Source: Deltaproteobacteria bacterium
GTDB taxonomy: Bacteria > Desulfobacterota > Desulfomonilia > UBA1062
Assembly: GCA_029547045.1 (NCBI GenBank)
Contig: JAKPQL010000055.1
Location: 1-45,644, forward strand
Reading direction: 5' to 3'
Length of the DNA: 45,644 nt
Shown: positions 1 through 9,700 of the stretch, in pieces
Layout of the letters: each line of letters opens with the position of its first letter
How positions within the stretch are numbered: position 1 is the stretch's first letter
The notes under the pieces: generated by a model
Databases searched by the model: none
Seen by the model: only the letters and a program-made list of their open reading frames with translations
Told to the model about the DNA's origin: nothing
Translations under genes and position numbers: made by a program

Positions 1-495
1 GTCCACCACCTCCACCGATTGCAGGGGCTCGATCCAGGCCCTGGTCCAGGCGAGGTTGTCCCGGTCCATGATCCAGTCCATCTGGTACTTCAGGGCCTGC
101 GCGTTGAAGGGGGTGCCGTCGTGGAAGCGCACGTCCTTCCGCAGCCTCATGAAGACCGTGAGGTCATCCTCGAATTTCCATGACTCTGCGAGCCAGGGCA
201 CGGTGGGTCTGTGGCGTCCGTCCAGGTTGATGAGCTTCTCGTACACGTAGCTCATGGTGATCCAGTCCAGGACCGGGAAGTGGTGCGGGTTCATCAGGCC
301 CACGTACACCGGCGAGGCAGCCCTCAGGACACCTCCCCTGACCGGCTTCGAGGGGGAGTACGAGGGCCCCCATTCCATCCACCCGGGCCTGGTCGTCTCC
401 TGGGACCAGGCCGCCTGCGCCACGAAGACGAAGGCCGTGAGCATGCACAGCACCCCGAGCGACATCTTCACGGATCGTTTCGCTCTCGTTCTCAT
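1..495 (-). CDS. Peptide ABC transporter substrate-binding protein (family 5), N-terminal part
   Basis: The reading frame is open from the ATG at 495 to the window edge, giving 165 residues. Residues 1-31 form a signal peptide (basic start, hydrophobic MLTAFVFVAQA core) with no lipobox cysteine, so a soluble periplasmic protein is expected. The mature part has the usual family-5 opening (RGGVLRAA, then YVYEKLINLD, LAESWKFEDD and VRFHDGTPFNA), typical of DppA/OppA-type binding proteins that capture oligopeptides or similar ligands for the ABC permease. A strong ribosome site (AGGGAGGT) lies within the last codons of the preceding ATPase gene, whose stop is 2 nt away. It is the last visible gene of the operon. 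The real ligand cannot be told from this fragment, and the C-terminal two thirds lie outside the window. Confidence 0.9.
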   Translation of the reverse strand, partial: MRTRAKRSVKMSLGVLCMLTAFVFVAQAAWSQETTRPGWMEWGPSYSPSKPVRGGVLRAASPVYVGLMNPHHFPVLDWITMSYVYEKLINLDGRHRPTVPWLAESWKFEDDLTVFMRLRKDVRFHDGTPFNAQALKYQMDWIMDRDNLAWTRAWIEPLQSVEVVD

Positions 496-496
496 G

Positions 497-1501
497 TCAA
501 CCTCCCTTGGTATCACAGTGGAGCAGGTGGCAGGCGGCCATGTGGCCGGTGCCACCCGTCTCCTTCAGTTCCGGCCTGCTCTCCAGGCAGACCTCCATGG
601 CGAAGGGGCACCGGGGATGGAAGGCGCACCCCTTTGGCGCCCCGAGGAGTCCCGGGACCTCGCCGGTGATGAGGGAGTGGTCCCTCGCTCGCTCCAGGAC
701 CGGGTCCGGCACGGGCACGGCCTGGAGCAGGGCCCGCGTGTAGGGGTGCACGGGGCTGCGGTAGAGGTCTGCCCGGGGCGCCACCTCCACGATCCTTCCC
801 AGGTACATCACGGCCACCCGGCTGCTGATGTGCCGCACCACGGCCAGGTCGTGGGCGATGAACAGGTAGGCCAGGCCGAGACGGTCCTGCAGGTCCTCCA
901 GCAGGTTGATGATCTGGGCCTGGATGGACACGTCCAGGGCGGAGACCGGTTCGTCGCAGACGATGAAGCGTGGCTGCAGCGCCAGCGCCCGGGCGATACC
1001 GATGCGTTGACGCTGCCCCCCGCTGAACTCGTGGGGGTAGCGGCCGGCCATGGCCGGGCCGAGGCCCACCATCTCGAGGAGCGAAGCGACACGCTCCGCA
1101 TACTCGCCCCTTCCCGAGACGACACGGTGGATGAGCAGCGGCTCACCCACGATGTCGCCCACCCTCATCCGCGGGTTGAGTGACCCGAAGGGGTCCTGGT
1201 AGATGATCTGCATGTGCCGGGCGAGCCTGCGGCGCTCCTGCTTGGGGAGCCCGGTGACGTCGCGGCCCTCGAATACTATCCTGCCGGACGTGGGCTGCTC
1301 CAACTGGAGCAGGGTCCTGCCCGTGGTGGTCTTGCCGCAGCCGCTCTCGCCCACAAGGCCGAGGGTCTCCCCCTCGTCTATGGCGAAGCTCACGTCGTCC
1401 ACGGCCCTGAGCTCGCCGATCCGGCGCCTCACCAGGCCGCCTGTGTACAGGGGAAAGTGCTTGCTCAGTCCCTGCACGACGAGGAGTCCGGAGCCGCTCA
1501 T
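497..1501 (-). CDS. Oligopeptide/dipeptide ABC transporter ATP-binding protein (DppF/OppF type)
   Basis: A 334-residue cytoplasmic ATPase subunit. Walker [10 protein letters not shown] lies near residues 51-59, the ABC signature SGGQRQR near 160-166 and Walker B FIVCDEP near 179-185. The C-terminus carries the oligopeptide-transporter extension, with HPYTRALL and the cysteine-containing [10 protein letters not shown]. The N-terminus reads [12 protein letters not shown], as in DppF/OppF. I chose the ATG at 1501 because it overlaps the stop of the preceding DppD-type gene as ATGA; a longer frame from 1522 would run into that gene. It should pair with the DppD-type ATPase to power the DppBC permease. 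Family assignment is firm, substrate unknown. Confidence 0.93.
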   Translation of the reverse strand: MSGSGLLVVQGLSKHFPLYTGGLVRRRIGELRAVDDVSFAIDEGETLGLVGESGCGKTTTGRTLLQLEQPTSGRIVFEGRDVTGLPKQERRRLARHMQIIYQDPFGSLNPRMRVGDIVGEPLLIHRVVSGRGEYAERVASLLEMVGLGPAMAGRYPHEFSGGQRQRIGIARALALQPRFIVCDEPVSALDVSIQAQIINLLEDLQDRLGLAYLFIAHDLAVVRHISSRVAVMYLGRIVEVAPRADLYRSPVHPYTRALLQAVPVPDPVLERARDHSLITGEVPGLLGAPKGCAFHPRCPFAMEVCLESRPELKETGGTGHMAACHLLHCDTKGG

Positions 1502-2481
1502 GCCGCACCCCCCAGCCAGCACGCCGCCTCGTGGGCGTCACCCACGGGCGCGAGCTGAGGGGTCTCGTTCCTGCACCGCTCCATGGCAAGGGGGCACCGT
1601 GGATGGAAGGCGCACCCCCCGGGCAGGCGCGCCAGGTCCGGGGGCTGGCCCTCGATGGGCTTGAGCCGCTGCCTCAGGTCCTGGTCCAGCCGGGGAACCG
1701 ATTCCAGGAGCCCCCTGGTGTAGGGGTGAGCTGGCGTCCGGTAGAGGTCCAGGGTCCGCGCCTGCTCCACGACCCTGCCCGCGTACATGACCATGACCCG
1801 ATCCGCGTAACGGGCCACCACGCCCAGGTTGTGGGTGATGAGGATGAGCGCCGTGCCGTGGTCGAGGGTAAGCTGCTTCATGAGATCCAGGAGTTCGGCC
1901 TGGATGGTGACGTCCAGGGCCGTGGTGGGCTCGTCCGCGATGATGAGCCGAGGGTTGCAGGAGAGCCCCATGGCGATCACGACCCGCTGCCGCATGCCGC
2001 CGGAGAACTGGTGCGGGTACGCGTGCACCCGGGCCGCCGCGTCCGGAATACGCGCCATCTTCAAGAGACCGATGCACTCCCGCATGGCCTCGGTACGACT
2101 CACACCCCGGTGGATCATGAGGGGCTCCATGACCTGGTACCCCACGCTCAGCACCGGATTCAGGGAGGTCATGGGCTCCTGGAAGATCATGGCCATGGTG
2201 TTCCCCCTGATGCTGCAGAGCTCCTCGTCGCCAAGCTCCAGCAGGTCCTGGCCCTGGAAGAGGACCCGGCCACTGGAGACAACCAGGGGCGGGCTCGGAA
2301 TGAGCCGAAGGAGCGACAGGGCGCTCACGGTCTTGCCGCACCCGCTCTCTCCCACGATGCCCAGGGTCTCCCCCTCGTCGAGGTCGTAGGAGATGTTGTC
2401 CACGGCCTTCACGATGCCGTGGCCCGCCATCAGGTGGGCGCTCAGGTTGCGCACTTCGAGCAGCACGGCCCGCTTCCTCAC
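1498..2481 (-). CDS. Oligopeptide/dipeptide ABC transporter ATP-binding protein (DppD/OppD type)
   Basis: A 327-residue ATPase with Walker A GESGCGKT at about 44-51, signature SGGMRQR at 160-166 and Walker B LIIADEP at 179-185, followed by the D-loop TTALD. The C-terminal extension has [12 protein letters not shown] and [15 protein letters not shown], typical of this subfamily. The start is GTG at 2481 and overlaps the stop of the DppC-type gene as GTGA, so translation is probably coupled. It is the partner ATPase of the DppF-type subunit encoded next. The short central [20 protein letters not shown] region is the canonical Q-loop segment. Standard length; nothing is missing. Confidence 0.93.
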   Translation of the reverse strand: MRKRAVLLEVRNLSAHLMAGHGIVKAVDNISYDLDEGETLGIVGESGCGKTVSALSLLRLIPSPPLVVSSGRVLFQGQDLLELGDEELCSIRGNTMAMIFQEPMTSLNPVLSVGYQVMEPLMIHRGVSRTEAMRECIGLLKMARIPDAAARVHAYPHQFSGGMRQRVVIAMGLSCNPRLIIADEPTTALDVTIQAELLDLMKQLTLDHGTALILITHNLGVVARYADRVMVMYAGRVVEQARTLDLYRTPAHPYTRGLLESVPRLDQDLRQRLKPIEGQPPDLARLPGGCAFHPRCPLAMERCRNETPQLAPVGDAHEAACWLGGAA

Positions 2482-3335
2482 CCCGGCCCCGGACCTTCCG
2501 CGCGCAGGCGCGGGTCGAGGGCGTCCCTGAGGCCGTCTCCCAGGAAGTTGAACGCGAGGACCGCCAGGGTGATCATGAGCCCAGGCGCTATGGAGAAGAG
2601 CGGTGCCACCTCCAGGTAGGAGTAGCCCACCCTCAGCTCACTGCCCCAGCTCGGCGTGGGCGGCTGCACACCGATTCCCAGGAAGGACACGGTGCTCTCC
2701 AGCATGATGTTGCCGCCCAGCGCAAGGGTGACGGTGACGATGATGGGCGCCGTGACGTTGGGCAGGAGATGCCGGAACATGATACGCAGACCCGAGGCGC
2801 CCAGGGCCCGGGCCGCCTCCACGTACGCCAGTTCACGCACCAGCATGACCTGGCCCCTAACGATCCGGGCAAACCCGGTCCACGCCAGCACGGTGATGGA
2901 GATCACCACGCTCGTCACCCCCGGCCCCAGGGCCGCCACGATGGCCAGGGCCATGACCAGGGCCGGCATGCACATGAAGGTGTCGGTGAGCCGCATGATC
3001 GCCATGTCCCAGACACCGCCCTTGTACCCCGCAACAAGACCCAGCAGCACGCCGATCGTAGCCGAAAAGATCGTGGAGGCGGCACCCATGGCCAGGGTGA
3101 CCCGGGAACCGTAGATCACCCGGGAGAGCAGATCCCTGCCCACGTCGTCCGTGCCCAGGAGGTGGCTTTTCGATGGTCCCTCCAGGACGTGGTAGAGGTC
3201 CTGCTCGTTGGGGTCGCAGGGCGCGAGCAGCGGGGCGAACGCGGCCATGCAGACCAGCGCGCCGATGAGCACCATGCCCGCCAGGGCGATGCGGTGCCTG
3301 AGGAGGGTGCCCCATGCCCCTGAGGGGCTCCTCAT
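2478..3335 (-). CDS. Peptide ABC transporter permease (DppC/OppC type)
   Basis: An inner-membrane permease of 285 residues with a hydrophobic N-terminal segment (IALAGMVLIGALVCMAAF), then the periplasmic stretch containing HLLGTDDVGRDLLSR that marks DppC/OppC proteins, then five further membrane segments. The cytoplasmic EAA loop reads VEAARALGASGLRIMFRHLL, where the ATPases dock. I start it at the ATG at 3335, which overlaps the DppB-type stop as ATGA; a longer open frame extends upstream across the DppB gene but has no support. It forms the heterodimeric channel with the DppB-type protein. Confidence 0.92.
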   Translation of the reverse strand: MRSPSGAWGTLLRHRIALAGMVLIGALVCMAAFAPLLAPCDPNEQDLYHVLEGPSKSHLLGTDDVGRDLLSRVIYGSRVTLAMGAASTIFSATIGVLLGLVAGYKGGVWDMAIMRLTDTFMCMPALVMALAIVAALGPGVTSVVISITVLAWTGFARIVRGQVMLVRELAYVEAARALGASGLRIMFRHLLPNVTAPIIVTVTLALGGNIMLESTVSFLGIGVQPPTPSWGSELRVGYSYLEVAPLFSIAPGLMITLAVLAFNFLGDGLRDALDPRLRAEGPGPG

Positions 3336-4291
3336 CGATGCACCCTCACGCGCGGGTCCAGGGCACCGTAGAGGAGGTCCACCGCCAGGTTCACGGCCAG
3401 GATGTTCAGCGCCACCATGATGAGCGTGGCCTGGATCACCGGGAAGTCGTTGCAGAAGATGGCGTTCACTCCCATGCGGCCGAGGCCCGGGATGGCGAAC
3501 ATGTACTCCACGATGAAGGAGCCCGCCACCACGTATCCCCAGGCGAGCCCGGTGATGGTGACCACGGGGATCATGGCTGGCCGCATGGCGTGGGTCAGAA
3601 TGACGGCCTTCTCCCGCAGGCCCTTGGCCCGGGCGGTGCGGATGAAGTCCTGGCCCAGGACCTCCAGCAGGCTGGAGCGCACGAATCTGCTGAGCAGGCC
3701 CGCGCCTTGGGTTCCCATGATGAAGGTTGGCATGGCCACGGACATGAGGTTGCCCAGGGGGTCCTCGGCAAACGGCACGTAGCCGGACGGGGGGAACACG
3801 TGCACGAGCACGGAGAAGAGGTAGATCAGGACGATGCCCTCCCAGAACACCGGGATGGACACCCCCATGATGGCGCCCGTGGTGCACGTGAGGTCCAGCC
3901 ACGAGTTGCGCTTCAGGGCCGACGCGATGCCGCAGGGCAGCCCGATGATGCACGACCAGAGCACCGAGCCCAGAAAGAGCTCCAGCGTTATGGGCAGACG
4001 GTGCATGAACATTGCACGAACACTCTCGCCCGTGGCGATGGACACCCCCCAGTCACCCCGCACGAACCCCGCGACCCAGATGACGTACTGCATGACCAGC
4101 GGCCTGTCCAGGCCGAACTGGGTCTTCAGGTCGCGGATCACCTCGCTGTCCACCGGACCCATGCGGGAGGCCGCGAGCACGGCCTGCACCGGGTCTCCGG
4201 GCAGCACCCTGCCCAGGGCGAAGATGAGGATGGAGACCAGGAACAGGATGAACAGCGAGTAGAGGACCCGCCTGAGGACATAGACCCTCAT
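3332..4291 (-). CDS. Peptide ABC transporter permease (DppB/OppB type)
   Basis: A 319-residue inner-membrane protein. The start MRVYVLRRVLYSLFILFLVS is the diagnostic first transmembrane helix of DppB/OppB, followed by the FALGRVLPGDP periplasmic motif. The EAA-type loop is seen around TARAKGLREKAVILTHAMRP. Its ATG overlaps the stop of the upstream lipoprotein gene as ATGA, so the lipoprotein and the whole transporter are one translationally coupled unit. Length is normal for the family. The transported compound is inferred to be a peptide or peptide-like molecule only from family membership. Confidence 0.92.
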   Translation of the reverse strand: MRVYVLRRVLYSLFILFLVSILIFALGRVLPGDPVQAVLAASRMGPVDSEVIRDLKTQFGLDRPLVMQYVIWVAGFVRGDWGVSIATGESVRAMFMHRLPITLELFLGSVLWSCIIGLPCGIASALKRNSWLDLTCTTGAIMGVSIPVFWEGIVLIYLFSVLVHVFPPSGYVPFAEDPLGNLMSVAMPTFIMGTQGAGLLSRFVRSSLLEVLGQDFIRTARAKGLREKAVILTHAMRPAMIPVVTITGLAWGYVVAGSFIVEYMFAIPGLGRMGVNAIFCNDFPVIQATLIMVALNILAVNLAVDLLYGALDPRVRVHR

Positions 4292-5184
4292 GGGAAGTAC
4301 TCGTCCGTGCGCAAGAGCAGCTCTCTCGCCTTGAGCTTCACCGCGGCGTTGGCAAAGGCCTCGTCGGGCAGGATGTCATCGGGCGCCTCCAGTATCCCGT
4401 TCAGGGTGACGGCAAAGAGCTCGCGGTCCTTCACCGCAACGGCGTAGTACTTCGCGTAGAGGAACTTCCAGAGGAGGTAGCGCGATCCGGAGATCTCGAA
4501 GGCCTCCTGAAAATGCCCCCGGGCCTCTTCGGGGCGGCCGCCGAACATCTCCGGCCTGGCGCAGTTGTACACCCCCAGCATGGCGTGGATGCCGCCGTAG
4601 TAGAAGGTCTCGTCCAGCTCGTAGAGCCTGTCCATCATGGCCTCGATCCTCGGCAGGTCCTTCAGTGCCCTGCTTTCACCGGAACGGGTGACCCCAGTCC
4701 ACAGCAGGGAGCTGTTCGCCATGAGGTACAGGGCCTTGATGTCCCGCTTGTGGATGGTCTTGAGCGCGTGGATGAAGACATCAAGGTCGTCCTGGTCCCA
4801 GGCATCGCTGAAGGTCCTGTTCAGCCTCAGGTTCCGCAGTGCATAGTCCCGGGCCTTGGCATAGAGCTGTTCGGCCCGGGCCTTGTCCGTGTCCTCCACG
4901 AAGAGGAAGGCATACCCCATGTTCGCCTCTGCGGCGCTCGTCAGGAGATAGCGGTTTTCCGGAGACACCCTGATGAAGCCGTCCATCTGTACGAGCATGG
5001 CCGGCATGGCGTCGCGGACCAGCGCCACGTCAGGATTCCGGTTCGCGGCGGTGCGCATGTCCACCATGATGGGCTTCATGCCGTCCACGGACATCTTCGC
5101 GATGGAAGAGGCGCAGCCCGTGCTGAGAAAAACCATGGCCGTCAGGGGAACCATGAGGACGAGTGCTGTGCGGTGAAGGGACAT
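4288..5184 (-). CDS. TatT-like (TRAP transporter T-component family) lipoprotein
   Basis: A 298-residue lipoprotein. The N-terminus is a lipoprotein signal with lipobox LSTGC and Cys24 as the likely lipidated residue. The mature part is helical with tetratricopeptide-like pairs (AEANMGYAFLFVEDTDKARAE; YGGIHAMLGVYNCARPE; EEARGHFQEAFEISGSRYLL), matching my recollection of the TatT family described next to TRAP transporters in spirochaetes and proteobacteria. Here it is the first gene of a peptide ABC importer operon and shares an ATGA overlap with the DppB-type permease. The start is supported by GGGAGG 4 nt before the ATG. Role inferred: periplasm-facing partner of the binding protein. Other helical-repeat lipoproteins would look similar. 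Confidence 0.75.
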   Translation of the reverse strand: MSLHRTALVLMVPLTAMVFLSTGCASSIAKMSVDGMKPIMVDMRTAANRNPDVALVRDAMPAMLVQMDGFIRVSPENRYLLTSAAEANMGYAFLFVEDTDKARAEQLYAKARDYALRNLRLNRTFSDAWDQDDLDVFIHALKTIHKRDIKALYLMANSSLLWTGVTRSGESRALKDLPRIEAMMDRLYELDETFYYGGIHAMLGVYNCARPEMFGGRPEEARGHFQEAFEISGSRYLLWKFLYAKYYAVAVKDRELFAVTLNGILEAPDDILPDEAFANAAVKLKARELLLRTDEYFP

Positions 5185-5204
5185 ATGACCTCCCTGCAGT
5201 GTAT

Positions 5205-5220
5205 CGATGTGTGAACATCG
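5205..5220. promoter_or_regulatory. Short palindrome upstream of the TatT-dpp operon
   Basis: CGATGT-GTGA-ACATCG is a perfect 6-bp inverted repeat lying about 20 bp upstream of the operon's first start codon on the minus strand. Position and symmetry fit an operator, but no regulator is identified. Confidence 0.3.
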
Positions 5221-5229
5221 ACTCCAACG

Positions 5230-5265
5230 CCTTCAGGGTTCCGCAGTCATACGGCACCCTGAAGG
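5230..5265. other. 10-bp inverted repeat with 16-nt loop
   Basis: CCTTCAGGGT (5230-5239) is perfectly repeated inverted as ACCCTGAAGG (5256-5265). It lies between the stop of the glycine-rich protein gene at 5278 and the start of the TatT gene at 5184, both on the minus strand. There is no T-run after it in the minus direction, so it may be a weak terminator or mRNA-stabilising stem for the upstream gene, or a 5' leader structure of the transporter operon. Confidence 0.4.
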
Positions 5266-5277
5266 AAAAATATCACG

Positions 5278-5640
5278 TTACTCCTCGTACGGCCAGACCA
5301 TCCTGCAGTCGCCGTAGTCATAGCCCACGCCGAATCCCATGCTCGTGGTGGTTTCGGGGCCGCGGAAGGCGAACCCGAAGCCCACGACTCCCTGGTCGTA
5401 CCCGGCCCCGAAAAAAATGCCTCCCTTCTCTCCGCCCAGCCCGAGGACGAGGCCGACGTTATGGTTGCACCCGAGCACGGTGTTGTAGTTCTTCACGCCG
5501 AACCCGACGACGAAGTTGCCGATTTTCAGTCCCAGTCCTCCCTTCTTGCAATCGCAGTCGAAGGTTTCGTCGGCGCCGTACGCCAGGGGGCCGAGACCGA
5601 TGGAAACCAGGAGAAATAATACTGCCAGGATTCTCTTCAT
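5278..5640 (-). CDS. Small glycine-rich exported protein of unknown function
   Basis: I do not recognise this gene. It encodes 120 residues starting at the ATG at 5640, which is preceded by GGGAGGTG at good spacing. Residues 1-23 (MKRILAVLFLLVSIGLGPLAYGA) are a clear signal peptide. The mature part begins with a Cys-x-Cys pair (FDCDCKKGG) and then alternates glycine with aromatic and aliphatic residues (VVGFGVKNYNTVLGC, GGIFFGAGYDQGVVGFGFAF, GFGVGYDYGDC), a pattern of short beta strands as in small barrels or surface-layer pieces. Four cysteines could form two disulfides. It is monocistronic and divergent from the cysteine synthase gene. Confidence 0.75.
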   Translation of the reverse strand: MKRILAVLFLLVSIGLGPLAYGADETFDCDCKKGGLGLKIGNFVVGFGVKNYNTVLGCNHNVGLVLGLGGEKGGIFFGAGYDQGVVGFGFAFRGPETTTSMGFGVGYDYGDCRMVWPYEE

Positions 5641-5740
5641 GCTGACACCTCCCAAGAGAATGTGCACAACCAGGATTCACCTCCCTCCACGTCCGGGAGA
5701 AGAACCGCCATATACCGGGATCAGAGGTATCACCCCCTAA

Positions 5741-5755
5741 TTAATTTTCAATTAA
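5741..5755. promoter_or_regulatory. AT-rich inverted repeat in the divergent intergenic region
   Basis: TTAATT-TTC-AATTAA sits in a short AT-rich island between the divergent glycine-rich protein and cysteine synthase genes. It is the only such AT patch nearby and probably marks promoter or operator sequence for one or both genes. No clear -35/-10 pair could be assigned. Confidence 0.3.
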
Positions 5756-5864
5756 ACCCTTTGGTTCTTCTCCGCAACCCTTCTGCGCACAGGCGGGGCT
5801 TGCCTTGCAGGAAAAGAAGGCATATGGTCATGGACGCTGCACAGACCCATACAGGAGCGTTCTC

Positions 5865-6782
5865 ATGAGCGTGCTGGATGCCATCGGCAACACCCCTCTG
5901 GTGGAGGTGAGGAACATCTGGGACAGCGACGCCACGGGTGTGCGCATCATGGCCAAGCTGGAAGGGGCCAACCCGGGGGGATCGGTGAAGGATCGGCCCG
6001 CCCTGTTCATGCTCAGGGAGGCCGTTGAAACGGGGAAACTCAAGCCGGGTGTCACGATCCTGGAGCCCACCAGCGGCAACACGGGCATCGGCATGGCCAT
6101 GGTGGCGGCGGCCATGGGGTTCAGGATCAAGCTCACCATGCCGACCTGCGTGAGCATGGAACGCCGCTCCGTCCTGCTGGCCCTGGGCGCCGATCTCGAG
6201 CTGACCCCTGGCTGCGACCGCACCGACGGCGCCATCAAGCGGGCCCACCACATCGTGGATTTCGAGGGCGATCGCTACTACATGCCCAACCAGTTCGACA
6301 ACCCCCAGAACTACCTGGCCCACTACCACACCACCGCACCCGAGATCTTCTCCCAGACGGCGGGCGGGGTGGACGCCCTCGTGGCGGGCATGGGCACCAC
6401 GGGGACACTCATGGGGTGCTCCCTGTACCTCAAGGAGAAGAAGCCGTCCATCCGCATCGTGGGCGTGGAGCCCACCGTGGACCACCGCATCCAGGGGCTC
6501 AAGAACATGCAGGAATCCATCGTGCCCGGGATCTACGACCCCTCGAAGCTGGACCGCGTCGTCACCTGCACCGACGATGACGCCTTCGAGACCACCCGCG
6601 ACCTGTCCATCCGGGAGGGACTGTTCTGCGGCCTGAGCTCGGGGGCAGCCATGTGGGGCGCCATGCAGTACGCCAGAGACCTGGCGCGGGGCTCCACCGT
6701 GGTGGTCATCCTGCCAGACCGCGGCGACCGCTACCTCTCCACCGAGGCCTTCCGCTCCATCTGCGCCCAGTGCCCGCCGTGA
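5865..6782 (+). CDS. Cysteine synthase family PLP enzyme (O-acetylserine/O-phosphoserine sulfhydrylase)
   Basis: A 305-residue pyridoxal-phosphate beta-replacement enzyme. The N-terminus MSVLDAIGNTPLVEV, the PLP lysine Lys42 in GGSVKDRP, the substrate loop TSGNTGIGMA near 69-78 and the phosphate-binding TTGTLMG are all present, and the C-terminal RGDRYLSTEAF is as in CysK/CysM. It makes L-cysteine from an activated serine and sulfide, or uses a related substrate. NPGG before SVKDR is more CysM-like than CysK-like, but I cannot separate them securely. The ATG at 5865 is chosen because AGGAG sits 8 nt upstream; a longer frame to 5805 lacks a ribosome site. The gene converges on the carboxylase gene with only 12 nt between stops. 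Confidence 0.9.
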   Translation: MSVLDAIGNTPLVEVRNIWDSDATGVRIMAKLEGANPGGSVKDRPALFMLREAVETGKLKPGVTILEPTSGNTGIGMAMVAAAMGFRIKLTMPTCVSMERRSVLLALGADLELTPGCDRTDGAIKRAHHIVDFEGDRYYMPNQFDNPQNYLAHYHTTAPEIFSQTAGGVDALVAGMGTTGTLMGCSLYLKEKKPSIRIVGVEPTVDHRIQGLKNMQESIVPGIYDPSKLDRVVTCTDDDAFETTRDLSIREGLFCGLSSGAAMWGAMQYARDLARGSTVVVILPDRGDRYLSTEAFRSICAQCPP

Positions 6783-6794
6783 TGCGGTCGCACC

Positions 6795-9700
6795 TCACCA
6801 GGGGTCGACGAAGGTTCGCCCCGCCCCACCGGGCTCGACCCCCGGCACGGACCTGAGCCCCTGCAGGATCCAGCGCCTGGTCTCCATGGGGTCGATGACC
6901 CCGTCGATCTCCAGGTAGGATGCCGTGTTGATTGCCTTGCCGTGCTCGTAGAACAGGGCCACGGCCTGCCGGAAGGTCTCCTCCCGCCTGGCCGGGTCCT
7001 CGATGGCCTCGAGCTCCCTGCGCATGGCGAGCCGTACCGCGCCCTCCAGGCCCATGCCGCCGAACTCTCCGGTGGGCCACGACACGGTGAAGAAGGGCGC
7101 GTGGAAGTACCCGCCGGCCACGGCCATTACCCCCAGGCCATACCCCTTGCGGAGCACCACGGCGAACAGGGGGACGCGCAGGTGGCTGGCAGTGACGAAG
7201 AGGCGCGACACGTGCCGCACCAGCGCGGTCTTCTCCGCCTCCACGCCCACCATGAACCCCGGGGTGTCACAGAGGGAGACCAGGGGCAGTCCGTGGCAGT
7301 CGCACAGGTGCATGAAGCGCGCAGCCTTGTCAGCGGCATCCGCGTCGATGGCGCCCCCCAGGTGGCGGGGGTTGTTGGCCATGAGCCCCATGGGCCTGCC
7401 TTCGATGCGCACCAGGGCGGTGATCATGCCGATGCCGAACTCCCGCCTCAGCTCCATGACGCTCCCCGTGTCCGCCATGGTCTCGATGACGGCCCGCACG
7501 TCGTAGGCGCGCTTGCGGTTCTCCGGGATCAGGGTCCTCAGCCTGCGCTGATCTTCGCAGGTCCAGTCCGCAAGTGGCCCCTGGAAGTAGGCCAGGTACT
7601 TCTTCGCCGCAGCCACGGCCCCGGCCTCATCGGCCACCCGGATGTCCACCACCCCGTTTGCCGCCTGCACGTCGATGGGGCCGATCTCGTCGGGCGAAAC
7701 CGCCCCGAGACCGGCTCCCTCGATCATGGCGGGCCCGCCCATGCCGATGTTGGAGTTCTCGGTGGCGATGATCACGTCGCTGCAGCCCAGGAGCGCCGCG
7801 TTGCCCGCGAAGCACCTGCCCGAGACGATCCCCACCAGCGGTGCGCACCCGCTCATGGAGGCGTACGAGTGGAAGCTCGGCAAATCGAGTCCCGCCACCC
7901 AGGGGATGTCCGTGTCGCTGGGCCTGCCTCCCCCACCCTCGGCGAAGAGCACAATGGGAAGCCTCCACCGGCGTGCCATGTGCAGCATGCGGTCGATCTT
8001 CTTGTGGTTCATGCCGCCCTGGGTGCCGGCGAGCACCGTGAAGTCGTAGGCCAGCACCATGGTGCGCGCCCTCTCCTCGTCGAAGAGCGCCCCGTTCACC
8101 GAGCCCACCCCCGCGATGAGCCCGTCTGCCGGGCTGATCCTGATGAGGTCCGGCACGGACAGGCGCCGGCGCTGCGCGGCCAGGGCCAGCGCGCCGTACT
8201 CGATGAAGCTGCCCGGGTCGCAGAGGTCCTCCACGTTCTCGCGGGCCGTGCGCTGTCCGGTCCTGCGCCTCTTTGCCACGGCGTCGGGCCTGGCCGCATC
8301 CAGGGTGGCCCCGTGCCGGGAACGCACCTCGGCCAGGTCGGCCCGGATGGCGTCCAGGTCGAGATTCCCTGGGGTTTCGGCCTCGACGCCCTCCATCTCC
8401 CTGGGCTCGATGAACACCAGGGTCTGGCCGGAGGCCACGGTTTCCCCGGGCTTCACCGCCAGGAGCCGCACCACCCCTCCCTCGTGGGCGCAGACGAGGT
8501 GCTCCATCTTCATGGCCTCGAGGAAGAGCAGGGTCTGGCCGGCGCGGACCACATCGCCCTCACAGACGTCCATGCCGATCACGGTCCCGGCCATGGGGGA
8601 GCGCACCGGGACCGTGCCCGGGGGGCCCTCGGCGGCCGCGGCCACGGTGGCGGCCTCGTCCTGCCACTCCTGGAAGTCGAAGTAGAGCTTTTTATGGTCC
8701 TGGGCCGATGACGCGGCCAGGGACGCGATGTTGTCCTCCACGAAGCGCGTGTACACCTCGTTCCTGATGACCTCGGGCATCCTCAGCAGGTTCTGGAGCA
8801 GGGGGATGTTCGTGTCCACGCCCAGGACGCGGAACTCGCACAGGGCCCGGTAGGCCTTGCGCACCGCATCCGCATAGTCGCCGCCCGGCGAGTAGGCGAT
8901 GAGCTTTGCCAGCAGCGAATCGAATCCCGTGCCCGCGCTGTAGCCCGCGTAGCCGTAGGTGTCCACCCGCAGGCCGAACCCCGATGGCGGCTCGAAGACG
9001 CTGATGCGCCCGGCGGACGCCCTGACCTCCCCCTTCCCGTCGCAGGTCTCCATGTTGATGCGGAGCTGGATGGCGTACCCGCTCGGCTCGGGGATCTCCC
9101 CCTGGGAGAGCCCCAGCGATTCCAGGGAATCGCCCGTGGCGAGGCGGAGCTGGATCTTCACCAGATCGAGGCCGGTCACCTCCTCGGTGACGGTGTGCTC
9201 CACCTGCAGCCTCGGGTTCACCTCCATGAAGGCGAAGCCATCCTCCCGGCCGGGATCGGACGCGTCCACCAGGAACTCGAAGGTGCCCAGGCCGTGGAAC
9301 TTCACCTCCCGGCCAAGGCGCACGGCCGCCTCCAGCAGCCTCCCGCGCAGGCCCTCCGGCAGTGTCGGGCTGGGGGCGATCTCCAGGAGCTTCTGGTGGC
9401 GCCGCTGCAGCGAGCACTCGCGTTCCCACAGGTGGCTCACGCCCCCCAGACCGTCGCCGGCGATCTGCACCTCGATGTGCCGGGCCCGGGGCATGAGCCG
9501 CTCCACATACACGTCGCCGCAGCCGAAGGAGGACCTGGCCTCGGACACGCAGCGTTCGTACTCCCGTTCCAGGTCACCGGCGCGCTCCACGGCACGCATG
9601 CCGCGGCCGCCCCCCCCGGAAACCGCCTTGATCATTACTGCCGCACCCCCGCCCAGGGAGTCGAAAAAGGCCTTTGCCCCGGCCAGGTCCACCGCAGTGC

